From Natrinema thermotolerans DSM 11552 (lineage in GTDB: Archaea > Halobacteriota > Halobacteria > Halobacteriales > Natrialbaceae), in assembly GCA_000337115.1 (NCBI GenBank), contig AOIR01000063.1:116789-180788 (forward strand): a stretch of 64,000 bases of DNA, given 5' to 3'. The notes under the pieces are model-generated. The model saw only the letters and a list, made by a program, of their open reading frames with translations, was not told where the DNA came from and ran no database searches. A program made the translations under genes and the position numbers. Below, one piece after another: positions 34,201 to 42,687 of the stretch (positions are counted from its first letter, which is position 1; each line of letters starts with the position of its first letter).

Positions 34201-34473
34201 ATCCGGCACATGAAACGTAAGCGGGACTCTGGCGGCTTTCGGAGGACGACGGTCGAATCCGAGCGCGTCGAGGAACGCGATCCGCTGTTTCTGTGGAACA
34301 CTGTTGAGGCGATTTCGAACGTCGGATTCGAACGTCGAGAAGATCCTGAGTATCGTCCGTCCAGTATCGGAGGTATGCGGGTCCCAGTCGTTCGTGTAGA
34401 CGTCTGCCCGTTCGACAAGTTCCTCGAACAGTTCCTCCTCTTCACTATCGGTGAGCGTCGGCGGTTCGGTCAT
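31288..34473 (-). CDS. Baseplate-J-like wedge protein 1, large
   Basis: The 1061-residue protein starts with LTDSEEEELFEELVERADVYTNDWDPHTSDTGRTILRIFSTFE, the same N-terminal wedge helix as its neighbour in diverged form. The J-type core is near residues 750-880 (HYVVNETLGTITFGDGDRGAIPPSG, TYTTDGGRDGNVDAS, KAVTPSDYEQVALSAFREL) and the C-terminal arm is LSVQATVRAPNVKSVSLLKQTIRRELDEYLHPLTG. Several inserted beta domains contain repeated 'WEYWNGEGW' and 'WEYCTAPSDFSW' signatures. Two J-type wedge proteins are usual in eCIS baseplates. Confidence 0.88.
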   Translation of the reverse strand: MTEPPTLTDSEEEELFEELVERADVYTNDWDPHTSDTGRTILRIFSTFESDVRNRLNSVPQKQRIAFLDALGFDRRPPKAARVPLTFHVPDDLDRNVVIPGGTQAVAGTGDSSQLFEIPRDKGFEATGASLTDVIAVDPSEDSIIDHSSVFEDETPAELFVGEDHQQHQLYVANEDALNLQPGSSLSISAHVDIETDVFADAVVWEYYGEDDDGNEGWHPLVSPRTGTDTAPSESGIEAVREQLRERGSSGGGVRSQSVSRTVTGDRTAYEATFEVPGTITERSVNGIESRWLRCRLTEGSRDLFSTSIRDLSIHVGSTDDVDRLEPDLLLSNDIPLSTDEGDIKPLGQLPQPPTSLYVACEEAFTKSGGSITLEFHTPEAATADQPDGSDGSDAIGNSTADPSRSGTDIGVIGGEPRLSWEYWNGEGWAQLDSVEDGTNTFHESGTVEFDVPDDIERTTVSGHENVWIRTRLVSGNYGQPSLNIPDTEGFDGVDTEPDPPVFGDVSIHYEHQGQSFETVFRHNNATFSGDLTGRTEAYAPFKDLPDDGQTIYLGFDGTLKDGPLTLFVSVEDVTYPQSFDPGMEWEYCTAPSDFSWTELDVRDRTGGFTERGIVTLTFPEETTAFELFGRRRHWIRVRTTQDEFERPEIAQRTRGVSTNVADKSTRTTTPPVLERLHPNTRWAYNKRTIEDEVLGSSEGSHDQTFRCAHAPLMTIDVWIDEISTLSANERQTLLEERPDDIERVFDDRGDLSEFWVRWSAVDDFLDSGPSDRHYVVNETLGTITFGDGDRGAIPPSGQDNIRATYTTDGGRDGNVDASTVSDLKSSISLVDDVSNPESADGGADIESMDALVSRAANQIRHRGKAVTPSDYEQVALSAFRELSTVKCETTSNGDETQVTVIIVPETERAKPVPSMALKHEVRDMLTECAPATVVEPDDMDIVVRGPGYAELSVQATVRAPNVKSVSLLKQTIRRELDEYLHPLTGKDRSGWSFGELPDSTSLVARLEDLDEVQEVVETTVYVEVNGERRALIGQSADDALPQDTLVCSGEHDLSITMNRG

Positions 34474-34868
34474 CCGTCACCCTCTGTGATGTGGAAAGGA
34501 TAGACCATGTTTGCGAGTGCGTTCGTCGTCCGTACGCGATACTCGATGTTGATGAGTATCTTGTTCGGGTCGTCCTCGTCGGTGTAGGCTTCGACGTTCT
34601 CGAGGTCGATCCTCGGTTCCCACCGGACGAGCGCTTCTTCGACACTCGTCTCGATAACGTTCAATGTAGCGGGTGTTGCGGCCGAGTACACGTGTTCGTG
34701 GATATCGCATCCGAACTCGGGGCGCATGACCCGTTCACCCTTCGCCGTCCCGAGGATGATTTTGATGGCTTCCTTGATGTCCGTCTCAGTCTCGGACATC
34801 TCGATATCGCCACGATTGTCGGGACGAACCGGATACGCCAGACCTTTGCCGAGGAAGTCTTCAGACAT
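34470..34868 (-). CDS. gp25-like baseplate wedge protein
   Basis: The 132-residue protein has the GPW/gp25 pattern: FLGKGLAYPVRPDNRGDIEMSETETDIKEAIKIILGTAKGERVMRPEFGCDIHEHVYS, then the I-E-x-x-V-E-E-A-L-x-x-W-E-P-R-I motif. The EPR-type motif is visible as W-E-P-R-I-D-L near residue 92. It forms part of the inner baseplate and starts sheath assembly (Afp9 equivalent). Overlap by ATGA with the large J-type gene indicates coupled translation. Confidence 0.93.
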   Translation of the reverse strand: MSEDFLGKGLAYPVRPDNRGDIEMSETETDIKEAIKIILGTAKGERVMRPEFGCDIHEHVYSAATPATLNVIETSVEEALVRWEPRIDLENVEAYTDEDDPNKILINIEYRVRTTNALANMVYPFHITEGDG

Positions 34869-34874
34869 ATTCGG

Positions 34875-35168
34875 TCAACCAATGAGAACGGTTGTCTCTC
34901 CGCTGATGATGGTGTTCGGCGGGCCGCTCTCCATAACTTTGTCTCCCATCCTGACGGCCGGCATCCCGTTGATGAGTACGCTTGTACTACCCTTCGCGAC
35001 GACGCCACCGACGTGGGGGACAGGTCCGCTGACTAACGGACAGACGTGCATGTCGACGCCTGCACGCCACGCCGGTTTTCCACCGATGAGAACGTTCGGA
35101 CTACCCGTGCCACCACTGAGGGGTTTCCCATGTGCAGTCGAATCGCCGAGTCTGGCTGCTGGTTTCAT
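34875..35168 (-). CDS. PAAR-repeat spike-tip protein
   Basis: The 97-residue protein begins MKPAARLGDSTAHGKPLSGG and contains the PAAR-type repeats NVLIGGKPAWRAGVDMHVCPL and SVLINGMPAVRMGDKVMESG, ending NTIISGETTVLIG. Candidate zinc ligands are the His residues of TAHG and DMHVC and the nearby Cys. PAAR proteins form the pointed metal-stabilised tip at the end of the spike and can carry fused toxins; this one has no extension. It lies between the spike and gp25 genes. Confidence 0.93.
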   Translation of the reverse strand: MKPAARLGDSTAHGKPLSGGTGSPNVLIGGKPAWRAGVDMHVCPLVSGPVPHVGGVVAKGSTSVLINGMPAVRMGDKVMESGPPNTIISGETTVLIG

Positions 35169-35177
35169 TGATAGTGG

Positions 35178-35921
35178 TTAATTGAGCTGAATGATCGCAC
35201 CCTTGATCTGGAGTGGTCCGGTGGCGTTGACGCTCATGAGACCACTACTTTTGATATCGAACTTTGCTTTGCTCGAGAGTTTCATCTGCCCTTTACTCTT
35301 AACCGTCACTCCCTTATTACCCGAAATATCGACGCTCTTCTTGCCGTTTATCGATATATTCTTGGCCGATAACTCGATCTCCTTTTTTGCATCGACTTTC
35401 ACCGTCCCTTTGCCGGAATCGATCGCGAGACTGTTGTCGCCTTTCTCGTCACGGACGACGATCGTCTCGGAATCACCGGAGTCGTCGATTACGATCTCGT
35501 TTCCTTCGCTCGTCTGGATCGTGATGCTTCCCTTGTCGGCGTCGTCGAACGCGACTTTGTGGTCACTCCGGGAGCGAATCTCGCGCGTGTCGTTCTTCCC
35601 GTCGCTGTTTTTCTGTGGTGGTTTCTGTTTCCCGTTCCAGAGCGATCCGACGACAAAGGGTTTGTGAATGTCGCCGTTCTGGAACGCGACGAGAACCTCG
35701 TCGTCGACTTCCGGGAGGAAGTAGGTCCCGTACTCTTTCCCCGCCATCTCGGTCGCGATCCGTGCCCAGTAGCTCTCGTCATCGGCGTCTCGCCACGGGA
35801 ACCGCAACTTGACACGGCCGAGATCCTTCGGGTCCTCGTTATTGGTGACGATACCGACGGCTACCCCGCGGATGCCACCCTCACCTGACTGCTCGGGACC
35901 GAACAACTCTCGACGACTCAT
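35178..35921 (-). CDS. Spike protein (gpV/VgrG-C-like, OB-fold plus beta-helix)
   Basis: The 247-residue protein has an N-terminal OB-fold, GVAVGIVTNNEDPKDLGRVKLRFPW, then RIATEMAGKEYGTYFLPEVDDEVLVAF and DIHKPFVVGSLWNG. From about residue 120 it is a run of short strands (GSITIQTSEGNEIVIDD, GTVKVDAKKEIELSAKNISING, KGVTVKSKGQMKLSSKAKFDIKSS), the triple-stranded beta-helix of the spike. The usual eCIS Afp8 fuses hub and spike; here the spike is separate and overlaps the hub gene by ATGA. Confidence 0.93.
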   Translation of the reverse strand: MSRRELFGPEQSGEGGIRGVAVGIVTNNEDPKDLGRVKLRFPWRDADDESYWARIATEMAGKEYGTYFLPEVDDEVLVAFQNGDIHKPFVVGSLWNGKQKPPQKNSDGKNDTREIRSRSDHKVAFDDADKGSITIQTSEGNEIVIDDSGDSETIVVRDEKGDNSLAIDSGKGTVKVDAKKEIELSAKNISINGKKSVDISGNKGVTVKSKGQMKLSSKAKFDIKSSGLMSVNATGPLQIKGAIIQLN

Positions 35922-36946
35922 CCAGCTACCTCCGTGGCTTCGAAGGTCGTTCGATAGCCGCTTGTCCCCATCCGATGGGTCGCGTTCGTGACGTGGTACT
36001 TCCCCGAGAAGCGTTTCCCGAGTTCTTCTAACTGTACAGTAACCCCTGCGCGAAGGGCAGGAATACCGTCAGTTTCGCCGTGTGCTTGAACGATTCCATC
36101 CGAGAACGTACCGAGTTTCGTCTTTGCTATATGTTCGGCTTCGTCGCGTGACATGGCTGGGATTCTAAATACTTCCTTGTGTTTCGCGGTCTTACTGCCT
36201 GCAGTCGCTTTGATCTCCTCTTTCTTGTGGATATCCCACGATCGGACCTCCACCTGGTGGTTCCGTCGCTGTTCAGTGATTTCACCGAAGAAGTCGTGGA
36301 GGTCTTCACCGTACCACAGCTCTTTGACTGGCTCCGTATCGTTCGGTCGTGACGACCGTGGGATGAACTTTACAGTATCGCGTTCCGCGTAGAACTCGAA
36401 CCCGTATGCAGATGCGAGTTGTTCGACGAACTTGTAGTCGCTACGGTCGTCTTGGATGAGTTTGTCTCGTTTGATGTTTGCGCTCTTGACCTTGGTCGTC
36501 GAGAACGAGTACGACGATAATACGTCTTCGACTGCGTCGCCGATCGTAGTCTTCTCCCACGAGTCCGAGTTCGTCCCCTGCATCATCTCCCAGAGCAGTC
36601 CGTACCCGGAGACCTGAACCGACGGCCCTCTATCGGTCGTGAACTCGGTGTTGATCGAGTGAATCTTTCCGTTCAAGAGATCCGTCAGCTGCCCCTCGTC
36701 GCCATACCCCATCGATATCTCGATATCGGTCCCAATACTGAATAGATCCCAATCGAGTCCGGCGAACTGGTCCCGCTCTTCATCAAAGGGGTAATTCAGT
36801 GTGAACGAGAAGCGATCGGCCCCATCGAAGGTCGTCTCGACGACGAGATCTGCTATCCGCCCCCCGGGTTCCTGGAACTTTTTGCTCCCGACCTGTACCT
36901 TGAACCGCGGCGAATAGGCGGGATGGTTGTTGATGCCGGATGCCAT
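35918..36946 (-). CDS. Baseplate hub protein (gpD / gp27-like)
   Basis: The 342-residue protein matches the late control protein D family: YSPRFKVQVGSKKF, IADLVVETTFDGADRFSFTLNYPFDEER, SIGTDIEISMGYGDEGQLTDLLNGKIHSINTEF, then a middle domain (DVLSSYSF, KFVEQLASAYGFEFYAERDTVKFIPRS) and the C-terminal SGKYHVTNATHRMGTSGYRTTFEATE. It forms the trimeric hub that joins the tube to the spike. It follows the LysM adaptor gene by three bases and overlaps the spike gene. Confidence 0.92.
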   Translation of the reverse strand: MASGINNHPAYSPRFKVQVGSKKFQEPGGRIADLVVETTFDGADRFSFTLNYPFDEERDQFAGLDWDLFSIGTDIEISMGYGDEGQLTDLLNGKIHSINTEFTTDRGPSVQVSGYGLLWEMMQGTNSDSWEKTTIGDAVEDVLSSYSFSTTKVKSANIKRDKLIQDDRSDYKFVEQLASAYGFEFYAERDTVKFIPRSSRPNDTEPVKELWYGEDLHDFFGEITEQRRNHQVEVRSWDIHKKEEIKATAGSKTAKHKEVFRIPAMSRDEAEHIAKTKLGTFSDGIVQAHGETDGIPALRAGVTVQLEELGKRFSGKYHVTNATHRMGTSGYRTTFEATEVAG

Positions 36947-36949
36947 CGT

Positions 36950-37618
36950 TCACAGCGGAGGAAGTTCGAGCTTTCGACCCGTTTCAACGTCTCGTGGGTT
37001 GTCGAGGTTGTTGTGTTCGGCGATCGTTCGCCAGTGTGCTGGATCGCTGTACTCTTCGGATGCGATGAGCCAGAGGGTGTCACCTTCACTCACCGTCCAG
37101 ACTTTGGTCTTGTCGGTGGACTCGGGAGAAACCTCTGATTTGTGGTAGTCCGCAGTTTTGAACTCCTTGAATACGATGGAAACACGGGCACGGACTGGAA
37201 CTCCACTTGGAAGGAACTTAGTAAACTGCTTGTTCGCGCTGTGGACGAGTGCCGTGAAGTCGATACCTTTCCCCCAGACGAACCGACAGACCGGTGGAGC
37301 GTGGAGTTCACCGTCGACTGCGAGAAGTAGGTCGATGTACTTTGTGTACTGCTCCCTAACGTCGACTTCGTCCACCGAACTGGAACCTTCGACCTTATCA
37401 GTCGTATCGAAGAACAGTTCCATCGATAGCCTTTCCGCGTTTCCGTCGACGAACTGCTGGACGGATGCGCCCGAACCAGTAGCCTTCAGCTCCCCATAGT
37501 TGACGCTCTTTTCGAGCGTGTACGAGTTCGGATTGAACTTACAGTCGATAGTCGTGTTCTCGTGATTCCCGTTGAGGATGATGATCTGTGCCTTTTCGAG
37601 TTTGCCTGAGGTACCCAC
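36950..37618 (-). CDS. LysM-containing tube/baseplate adaptor (CIS tube protein, Afp7-type)
   Basis: The 222-residue protein has an N-terminal tube-like domain (KAQIIILNGNHENTTIDCKFNPNSYTLEKSVNYGEL, LSMELFFDTTDKVEG, PPVCRFVWGKGIDFTALVHSANKQFTKFLPSGVPVRARVSIVFKEF). The C-terminal LysM domain reads W-T-V-S-E-G-D-T-L-W-L-I-A, then YSDPAHWRTIAEHNNLDNPRDVETGRKLELP. This two-domain layout is the Afp7-type adaptor between baseplate hub and tube. The LysM here is structural; archaeal envelopes have no murein. Confidence 0.93.
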   Translation of the reverse strand: MGTSGKLEKAQIIILNGNHENTTIDCKFNPNSYTLEKSVNYGELKATGSGASVQQFVDGNAERLSMELFFDTTDKVEGSSSVDEVDVREQYTKYIDLLLAVDGELHAPPVCRFVWGKGIDFTALVHSANKQFTKFLPSGVPVRARVSIVFKEFKTADYHKSEVSPESTDKTKVWTVSEGDTLWLIASEEYSDPAHWRTIAEHNNLDNPRDVETGRKLELPPL

Positions 37619-40600
37619 CTAGAATCCCCTCCGCTTACGTTCCATGCGACGTTTTCGTTCGAGCTTTCGATACAGAACGTCAACCAACCGGTCGACATCG
37701 GCGTTCAGTTGTAGCGACCGGTCGCTCAACTCAACGTCAAGATCGTCAACGCGCTCGCTCGCACGCTGTGAACTTCTCTCTTCAGCACCACTTCTGTGAT
37801 CTCCTGTAGCTGATATCGCTGACCGCATGTCGTCGTTCGGTGTCGGACCGGAATCGAACAGCGAACCTCCGATACTGTCGCGATTCTGATTTTTAGTGCG
37901 GCCCCCCCGAATACTCTGATTACTGGCACCGAGTTGTTGCGGATTCGTGTCCGAGTTTGATCTCGGCTGATCGGGGAGAGCGGTTTCTCCCGTGTGTGCG
38001 TGTTGCTGTTGACTCGACCCGGACCGACTGTGGAGGCGGCTTCCTTCGGAACCAGAACTACCAGTGTCGCTCTGACTCCGGTTCTCGGCAGACCGATCCG
38101 TAGGGCCCTGCCGATACACGAATGTCGTCTCAGTGTGTGACTTCGGCATGTTCATCCGTTCAGTTCGACTACTCGTTCCGCTCGATCCCTCATCTGTAGT
38201 ATTGTATTTAATCTTATCATTTTTATATTTAAACCTTTCGCTAAATGACGTTTTGGCCCTCGGTGCTATACCCTCCGTTGTCGCAGTTGAGATGCTACCC
38301 GTATCCGAGACGGTGGTACGTGACCGTGGAGTCTCACCCGCGTCGATCGCCGTTCGACTCGGGTCAGAAATACCCTCGTCACTCGTTCCCTCAACTGCTG
38401 CCTGAATTCTCACGTTCCGTGCAAACACGCGTTCAATGGGCGAAACGCTTGGCGGAGGACTCATTGTCTCGCCTTCGTCGTCCGTTATTGATGACTGTGG
38501 CTGACTAGAGTACACTACTGGGACGTTGGATGTGGGCTGGCGAGAGGGTATGAGACTATCAGTGGACTGTGACGCCTCTGCATGCCGCAAGGTAGTCCGG
38601 TTGGTGGAGGACGTGTCTCCCACGAGACCGACCGACGAATCCTTCCGGTTATCAGGCGTTGCTGGAACCTCTTCCGAGTCTCTGTCAGTCTCGAACGAGA
38701 GTCGCTCGGACGCTGTGAGGGACTCGTCTCGTGACTGCGACCGACTATCCAGCCCGAGTCGGTTCCCTCGACGAACCTGTCTGTGGACGTCAGTCGCATT
38801 ACCCAAGATTTGGCTCTCTCCACGTCTCCGAGTACGGCCTACCTTCGACCTCGTCCGTTCTTGACGTGACGCGCTCAGGTCGCTGTGTTCATCAAGCCGA
38901 CCTACGTTCGGATCCGTATTCGGACCGCCGTTCCGGGCAGCACGGCTCTCGTCGAGCGACCCGTTCGAGTCGGAGACACCAGACTCCCCGTTTTCATCGG
39001 TCCGTATACGGTCGTTCGTGCTGATCGCCGATGACTGATGGCGTCGCACGAGAGGCCGCCCGAACGTAGCACTCTCGACGATGCGACGATACGTTCCGAG
39101 TCGGCTCCCCGACGAGGAGCTTGCTATGCGACTACCGATATCCCGTCGCTGTTCGTCCCGGGGAACCGACGCCACCGACAGGATGTCGTTTGCGGGATTT
39201 TTGATCTCTCTCGCGGGTTTTCTTGTGTGATCTTCTGATGTCGCTTCGGCCGAGGCGGAGTTCGCAGCGGTCTTCCCGGACTGTCGTTCTGGTGACCGGG
39301 GCCGCTGGGCGGTTGAACTCAGAGTTCGTTCGATACGGCGCCGCTCCGTCCGTGGAACTCCGGTAACTGGTGCGTTCGGTGTCCGAACCCCTTCGACAGA
39401 CTGCGCACCTGTTCGTCGCTGGTCGGTGTCCTCCGCGGGGGTATCGCGTTGTGAGAGGACGTGCTGGACGGGTGAATTGATTCCGGAGTCCGCATCCACG
39501 TCGGGAACTCCCGGCACAGTGTCGGCCGACTCGCCACTCGCCGAATGAGGAGAACGGTCCGGTGCGTCCTCGAGTATCGTCCGTGTAGGCGACGATGCCG
39601 ACTGGGGAATCCGCGATTCGTTCGGTGTTCTGATCGAACCGCGGCTTCGGCTGGCTTCCAGCCTACTGTTGTGTGCCTGATCCCGGCTGCGGGGCAGTCG
39701 TTGCTGCTGGTTCAATCGCCCCACCACCGTGCTACTGACAAACGACGACGTATCGCTTTCCGCATTGGACTCTTTGGGTGTGGTGGCCGAATGTAGTTGA
39801 CCGGTCGTCCCAGTTGCCTGCAGTTCCGAACGATCAACATAGTCGAGTACAGTAGCATCGATCGGCTGGTGTTGTCTCGCCAACCGAGTCCTTGCGAGTC
39901 GAGCCCGGTCGAACGACTGAAGCCTAGTTCTAGAGCGCGATTCGGTGTGTTTCGCCCCGGCGGATGTCACGGAGTTCTCATACCGTTGCAACGAGACCGA
40001 CGAAGGGTTGAATCGAGACGGAGACTCATCATTCCTTCTGCTGGCTGTCGCGTGTGAAGCGATTTGCCGGTTTACTACTCGCTGGTCTGGATCCGTGACA
40101 GTCGACGCTCGAGTACTCGATTCGCCGCCAAGTGTTTCCAAAGGTGGTGGATCTGTGTCGGATGTCGATCCCTCCACTGTCGACCAATTCCCAGTACTGG
40201 TCGGAGTGGCTCTAGTTGGACCGCTGTCGGTCCCCGTGTCGGTCTGGCCCGTAGTAGAGTAGTCACCAGTTTGTTCGCTCTCCTGGGTCTCTGCTGTTCG
40301 GACCCGCATTGGCGGAAGTCCAGCACCCTGATTTGCTTTCGTTTTCGTCCCACGAACCGGACTGCTGTCCGTATGTAGCCCAGCGGGAGTACGACCTGTC
40401 TCGATGGGTTCGACACCGGTTTCAGTACTTCTGCCCGTTTCTGCACTCGTTCTGTGCCATTGAGGCGGTTCCTCTGCCGTCTCTGGACGAACCGAGGGAG
40501 ACAGTTCCGTGCCTCCATGACGAGTTGACGAGGCGGATCGGAACACCGTCTCATCCACGGTCTGCGTGTCTCGGTGATTCGGACGGGAGGCCTCATTCGT

Positions 40601-42580
40601 CGACTGAGTCCCCAATCGATGCACTGTCAGGTACTCTAGCGTTGCAGTCGAAGTTCCCGCGTCCCCAATCAGCGAGCGACGCTCATTTGTCGTCTGTGGA
40701 CGTTTCTCTCGCGCCCGCTCCGAGCGTTGCCCTTCGACAGTCCCTGACGAAGGGGTCGACTCGATATCGTCCGTAGTCGATGGAACTGGCTGAAGAGCGC
40801 CTCCAAGCTCTCTCCCTACGGTGTCTGACGCGTCTTTCGTCCGAGTATCGAATCGATTTTCGACTGGATACGTCGATTCAGTCTCGGTGCCCGGTGACTG
40901 TGGCGTGGCGGCGTGTGTCCGTGTCATGACCGTTCGTCTCGGTGCCCTCTCAAGCGTGCTAATAGACCGTTTAGAGTGCTGTTGAGACGACCGAACAACC
41001 GTCCGACTTGGACGTTCGTCTGTGCCTGACCGGGTCATCGAGTCCGAACTCGGCTCGTCAGTACTGACTGTCCGTGTGGTCGGAACCGGCGATCCGGAGC
41101 CGGTGTTGACGCCAGTTCGTTCAGTACCCGTCATTTGCTGTTGGCTCTGAACGTCAGGCACCGTCGAACTCGATACGTCTAGCAACGACTGGAACGGAGT
41201 ACTATCTGACTCATCGGTATCGGTTCGTGTGGAGAGTGATCGAGTTGATCGGTCAGTGCCACTACCACCCAGGGTTCGTCCAGTAGTATCGCGCCGAAGA
41301 TGGGTGCTTTCCTGTTCTGCTTCGGGTCGAACCTGACGTCTGACCGTGTCGGTGGCTCCTTCTGTATCGGGTCCTGGAATGCTCGATGCCGTCACGCGAA
41401 CTGACGAATCGCTCCGCCGTCGTTCCTGTAGTGGTGAGGGATGAGAGCGAGATTCGACAGTCTGTGGTGCATCCCTCGTATCCGATGTACGAACGGAGGG
41501 TGCTGTCCGACGACTCGAAGTGACGGCCGACTGCAACTGTGACCGAGAATCAGCCCGCTCCTCGCCCGGAGCGCGTCCGCTGACCGACCCGAAAATCGGA
41601 CTATCAGCATCACCAATGGTCTGGGTTGGTGTTTGAGACGTAGATTGTCGGGTTTGGAGACGCGCGCTGTTACCGGAGTTCGCTGTTCCTGTCTGCTTAT
41701 CCGCAGTTCCTCGAGTTTCTTCCACGGGACGACCCGATTTGTACACCGTCTCTCCGCTGTCACTGTCGAGGAGAACAGTTCGTGTATTAGTAGCTCGTTT
41801 CGTGATCCGTTCGTGTTGCTGGCGAGTCGCTTGAATCATCGCGTTGGTTCGCTCCACTGCCCCGTTCCGATTGTCGTACCCACCGGGGGAATCGGTCCGC
41901 CGAGCAGATTTCACATCAGCCGACGGAGCGACGCGAGTGCTGTCTCCGTCTGTGCCCGCCAGTGAATCAGTGTTCTCGCTGAGACTCTTTCGTGAATGCA
42001 GGTCCGGACCTACGTCCTCCTGTATGGTCGTTCGTCGTCCGTCGTACACGTACGAATCTGTACCCGATGTCCATTCCGCCTCGGAACCGGAGGTCCCGAC
42101 CGGAGACGTCTGTAGTGGATCACCGATAGGAGGTGTGCCGACGCCCGGCATCTCTAATTCTTGACTCTCAAAGTTGGACTGTGGACGTGTTTCCTCGAGC
42201 GAGGGATACGTGGCGTCTGGGGAGTCCTCATCTAATCCAGTGTCGGTTGGTGCCCGTTCTCTGACGGCTGTCTGTCGAGTACGAAAAACGAGAGGAACTG
42301 CACCTCGCTTGTGCATGATCTGCTGTACAAACGTCCCGCTGAGCCGTGCTGTATCGAGTGTCGCGATCGTGTTGATGCGCTGCTCAATGTTACCCACTGT
42401 TTTGAGTGGTGTGATGGGCGGGTCCGTCATCCCGTCCGTGTCAGTGTGGGATAGCATACCGATGTCTCGACAGGACGGGTCGAGTGTAGGTTGTGAACTA
42501 TCTCTGTTCATGTTCTTCTCGGTGGCTGTGGTCCGGCTTGTGGTCGTCTCGTCCCCATCGACACGCGGTGTTTCTATCAC
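37619..42580 (-). CDS. Giant (about 1,653 aa) disordered Ser/Thr/Arg-rich island protein
   Basis: I take the GTG at 42580 as the start, with ATG at 42511 as an alternative; a TATA-like region lies near 42600. The protein is low-complexity almost throughout, rich in Ser, Thr, Arg, Gly, Pro and Gln with hardly any hydrophobic stretches, so it is predicted disordered. The last 40 residues are a helix, LQLNADVDRLVDVLYRKLER, followed by a basic end K-R-R-M-E-R-K-R-R-G-F. I recall a similar 'xxDxLADRVYxxLxRxLRxERERRG' end in proteins next to the Afp7-type gene of bacterial eCIS. The N-terminal 130 residues may also fold. It starts the baseplate operon. Tape measure, internal cargo scaffold or chaperone are possible. 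Confidence 0.7.
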   Translation of the reverse strand: MIETPRVDGDETTTSRTTATEKNMNRDSSQPTLDPSCRDIGMLSHTDTDGMTDPPITPLKTVGNIEQRINTIATLDTARLSGTFVQQIMHKRGAVPLVFRTRQTAVRERAPTDTGLDEDSPDATYPSLEETRPQSNFESQELEMPGVGTPPIGDPLQTSPVGTSGSEAEWTSGTDSYVYDGRRTTIQEDVGPDLHSRKSLSENTDSLAGTDGDSTRVAPSADVKSARRTDSPGGYDNRNGAVERTNAMIQATRQQHERITKRATNTRTVLLDSDSGETVYKSGRPVEETRGTADKQTGTANSGNSARLQTRQSTSQTPTQTIGDADSPIFGSVSGRAPGEERADSRSQLQSAVTSSRRTAPSVRTSDTRDAPQTVESRSHPSPLQERRRSDSSVRVTASSIPGPDTEGATDTVRRQVRPEAEQESTHLRRDTTGRTLGGSGTDRSTRSLSTRTDTDESDSTPFQSLLDVSSSTVPDVQSQQQMTGTERTGVNTGSGSPVPTTRTVSTDEPSSDSMTRSGTDERPSRTVVRSSQQHSKRSISTLERAPRRTVMTRTHAATPQSPGTETESTYPVENRFDTRTKDASDTVGRELGGALQPVPSTTDDIESTPSSGTVEGQRSERAREKRPQTTNERRSLIGDAGTSTATLEYLTVHRLGTQSTNEASRPNHRDTQTVDETVFRSASSTRHGGTELSPSVRPETAEEPPQWHRTSAETGRSTETGVEPIETGRTPAGLHTDSSPVRGTKTKANQGAGLPPMRVRTAETQESEQTGDYSTTGQTDTGTDSGPTRATPTSTGNWSTVEGSTSDTDPPPLETLGGESSTRASTVTDPDQRVVNRQIASHATASRRNDESPSRFNPSSVSLQRYENSVTSAGAKHTESRSRTRLQSFDRARLARTRLARQHQPIDATVLDYVDRSELQATGTTGQLHSATTPKESNAESDTSSFVSSTVVGRLNQQQRLPRSRDQAHNSRLEASRSRGSIRTPNESRIPQSASSPTRTILEDAPDRSPHSASGESADTVPGVPDVDADSGINSPVQHVLSQRDTPAEDTDQRRTGAQSVEGVRTPNAPVTGVPRTERRRIERTLSSTAQRPRSPERQSGKTAANSASAEATSEDHTRKPAREIKNPANDILSVASVPRDEQRRDIGSRIASSSSGSRLGTYRRIVESATFGRPLVRRHQSSAISTNDRIRTDENGESGVSDSNGSLDESRAARNGGPNTDPNVGRLDEHSDLSASRQERTRSKVGRTRRRGESQILGNATDVHRQVRRGNRLGLDSRSQSRDESLTASERLSFETDRDSEEVPATPDNRKDSSVGLVGDTSSTNRTTLRHAEASQSTDSLIPSRQPTSNVPVVYSSQPQSSITDDEGETMSPPPSVSPIERVFARNVRIQAAVEGTSDEGISDPSRTAIDAGETPRSRTTVSDTGSISTATTEGIAPRAKTSFSERFKYKNDKIKYNTTDEGSSGTSSRTERMNMPKSHTETTFVYRQGPTDRSAENRSQSDTGSSGSEGSRLHSRSGSSQQQHAHTGETALPDQPRSNSDTNPQQLGASNQSIRGGRTKNQNRDSIGGSLFDSGPTPNDDMRSAISATGDHRSGAEERSSQRASERVDDLDVELSDRSLQLNADVDRLVDVLYRKLERKRRMERKRRGF

Positions 42581-42687
42581 CAATCACGAGATATTACCTT
42601 ACATATCTATTGGTTTGTGAACTATCCAGCGAAGTGACCGACGATATGGAGAGATTTGTCCCGCATATCTGAGGACATCGTTCCGGC

